Positions 62,788-64,000 of a DNA stretch of 64,000 bases are shown piece by piece (position 1 is the stretch's first letter; each line of letters begins with the position of its first letter). Made by a program: the position numbers and the translations under genes. The notes beneath the pieces are model-generated. The model made no database searches, was not told the DNA's origin, and worked only from the letters and a program-made list of their open reading frames with translations. This stretch comes from Gillisia xinjiangensis (GTDB taxonomy: Bacteria; Bacteroidota; Bacteroidia; Flavobacteriales; Flavobacteriaceae), in the NCBI RefSeq assembly GCF_046298265.1, contig NZ_JBKAHK010000003.1:62001-126000 (forward strand), read 5' to 3'.

Positions 62788-63925
62788 CTATGGTTTCTCT
62801 TATTTGATCTATTACTTCGAAATTTAATTCATAAAAAAAAGGAAGTCGTAGAAGACAATCAGTATATTTTTCTGAATTATTTAATACCATTTTCCCGCAC
62901 TTATCTTTATAAAATGGGCTTTCGTGCAAACCCTGGTAATGAAAGACAGCGAGTATTCCTTCAGATTTTAAACGTTCTATAACAAGGTCACGTTGTACAG
63001 GCTCATTAAAAACCAGATAAAACATGTGAGCGTTATTTGTTGCAAAATCGGGAATTACCGGAAGTTTGAAATATTTTTTCTCAACATCTATTTTTAAAAT
63101 ATCATAGTAGGAATGCCAAATATGCAGCCTTCTGCTTTGAATCTTATCAATATTTTCCAATTGTGCCCATAAAAATGCTGCAGTTAATTCAGAAGGAAGA
63201 AAGGAACTTCCTATATCTACCCAATTGTACTTATCTACTTCCCCTCTAAAAAAGGCGGATCGATTCGTTCCCTTTTCCCAGATGATTTCTGCCCTCTCCA
63301 TAAAGCGTGGATCATTAATTGCTAACATTCCTCCTTCCCCGGAAATCACATTTTTTGTTTCGTGAAAGGAGAATGCTGCCAAATGTCCTATGGATCCCAA
63401 AGCCTTTTTTACGCCATCTTTCCCGGTATAGAAGCTATCAATAGCATGTGCGGCATCTTCTACAACAACCAGGTTATATTGCAGTGCCAAATTCATTATT
63501 ATATCCATATTACAGGCTACACCGGCATAATGCACAGGAACAATCGCTTTTGTTCTCGGGCTAATCAATGTTTCTATAAGGGACTCATCCATTCCTGGAT
63601 GATCTTCCCTGCTATCGACAAAGATAATTTTAGCACCTCTCAGCACAAAAGCGTTCGCAGTACTCACAAAGGTATATGAGGGCATAATAACCTCATCCCC
63701 AGGTTGAATATCAATCAAAATAGCCGCCATTTCGAGGGCATCTGTGCAGGAGGTGGTTAACAAACACTTTCCGAAATTGTATTGGTCTTCAAAAAAGTTC
63801 TGACATTTTTTAGTAAAGCTACCTCCTCCAGAGATTTTGCCTCCTTCTATTGCCTGCTTCATATATTCTAGCTCATTCCCCGTTAAATAAGGTTTATTAA
63901 AGGGTGTTTTAGTATTTTTTTTCAA
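62765..63925 (-). CDS. rffA: dTDP-4-amino-4,6-dideoxygalactose transaminase (RffA/WecE type)
   Basis: A 386-residue PLP aminotransferase of the DegT/DnrJ/EryC1/StrS family. It follows E. coli WecE/RffA closely, for example in IQPGDEVIMPSYTFVSTANA, VPVHYAGVACNMD and EKGTNRSAFFRGEVDKYNW. The PLP lysine is Lys191 in SFHETKN. It converts dTDP-4-keto-6-deoxyglucose to dTDP-Fuc4N (dTDP-4-amino-4,6-dideoxygalactose), giving the amino sugar that the GNAT and formyltransferase-like proteins here might then acylate. Synthesis genes for the dTDP-keto sugar (rmlAB) are not in the window. Confidence 0.9.
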   Translation of the reverse strand: MKKNTKTPFNKPYLTGNELEYMKQAIEGGKISGGGSFTKKCQNFFEDQYNFGKCLLTTSCTDALEMAAILIDIQPGDEVIMPSYTFVSTANAFVLRGAKIIFVDSREDHPGMDESLIETLISPRTKAIVPVHYAGVACNMDIIMNLALQYNLVVVEDAAHAIDSFYTGKDGVKKALGSIGHLAAFSFHETKNVISGEGGMLAINDPRFMERAEIIWEKGTNRSAFFRGEVDKYNWVDIGSSFLPSELTAAFLWAQLENIDKIQSRRLHIWHSYYDILKIDVEKKYFKLPVIPDFATNNAHMFYLVFNEPVQRDLVIERLKSEGILAVFHYQGLHESPFYKDKCGKMVLNNSEKYTDCLLRLPFFYELNFEVIDQIRETIDETAKIL

Positions 63926-63937
63926 GAATAAACTATT

Positions 63938-64000
63938 TTAATTGATTAATCCTTTTTTAACTTTTTGAAACCATTTATTAAAATATTGCCCGCGCCAAGA
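63938..64000 (-). CDS. 3' end of an upstream polysaccharide-locus gene (partial)
   Basis: A minus-strand frame open to the right edge reads SWRGQYFNKWFQKVKKGLIN and stops at 63938, 12 nt before the rffA start. The spacing suggests the same operon. Only 20 codons are visible, so the product cannot be identified. Confidence 0.4.
   Translation of the reverse strand, partial: SWRGQYFNKWFQKVKKGLIN

Overview
The window reads as chromosomal DNA of a marine-type Flavobacteriaceae bacterium, of the Gramella/Christiangramia, Salegentibacter or Zunongwangia sort. This is inferred from low GC, SusC/SusD proteins, the absence of Shine-Dalgarno sequences, promoters with a TAnnTTTG -7 element, and many short intergenic palindromes. 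No rRNA, tRNA or CRISPR array was seen.

1-16997 is a starch/maltodextrin utilisation locus. A minus-strand operon encodes an SLC45-like MFS transporter, beta-phosphoglucomutase, a GH65 maltose phosphorylase-type enzyme, and exported GH13 and GH31 enzymes (the GH31 gene runs off the left edge). A LacI-family regulator sits between this operon and a divergent plus-strand operon: SusC-like transporter, SusD-like lipoprotein, SusE-like starch-binding lipoprotein and a surface GH13 alpha-amylase lipoprotein. The logic is capture and cutting outside, uptake by SusCD, trimming in the periplasm, maltose import, then phosphorolysis to glucose and beta-glucose-1-phosphate. A complete IS3-type element (17082-18427, with 3-bp target duplication TGG) lies just past this locus.

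18446-30379 holds a secreted clan GH-A glycosidase, a FadL-type outer-membrane protein, a Tat-type TIM-barrel isomerase-like protein, and a galactose module: NrtR/AraR-type Nudix regulator, galK, galT, an SGLT symporter and galM. A shared 17-bp palindrome is found at the galK and symporter promoters.

30572-46697 is mostly housekeeping: a DUF1456 protein, sucC, an MFS transporter, lysA, a 2H phosphoesterase, a PfkB kinase, a pentapeptide-repeat protein, nhaA, an IS200-like transposase with flanking palindromes, an orphan antitoxin-like gene, sbcD/sbcC and an M50 protease. Two shared leader elements were found here. One is a 56-nt sequence present twice before nhaA and once before the GH-A glycosidase. 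The other is a ~28-nt sequence over the start region of both the MFS gene and lysA.

47278-64000 is a surface-polysaccharide (O-antigen/EPS) locus: deacetylase, polymerase-like protein, GNAT enzymes, GT4 glycosyltransferases (one a tandem two-domain fusion), a formyltransferase/beta-propeller fusion, FkbM methyltransferase, Wzx flippase, GT-C-like membrane protein and an RffA/WecE-type transaminase. Gene remnants and degenerate repeats between the cassettes point to repeated gene replacement.
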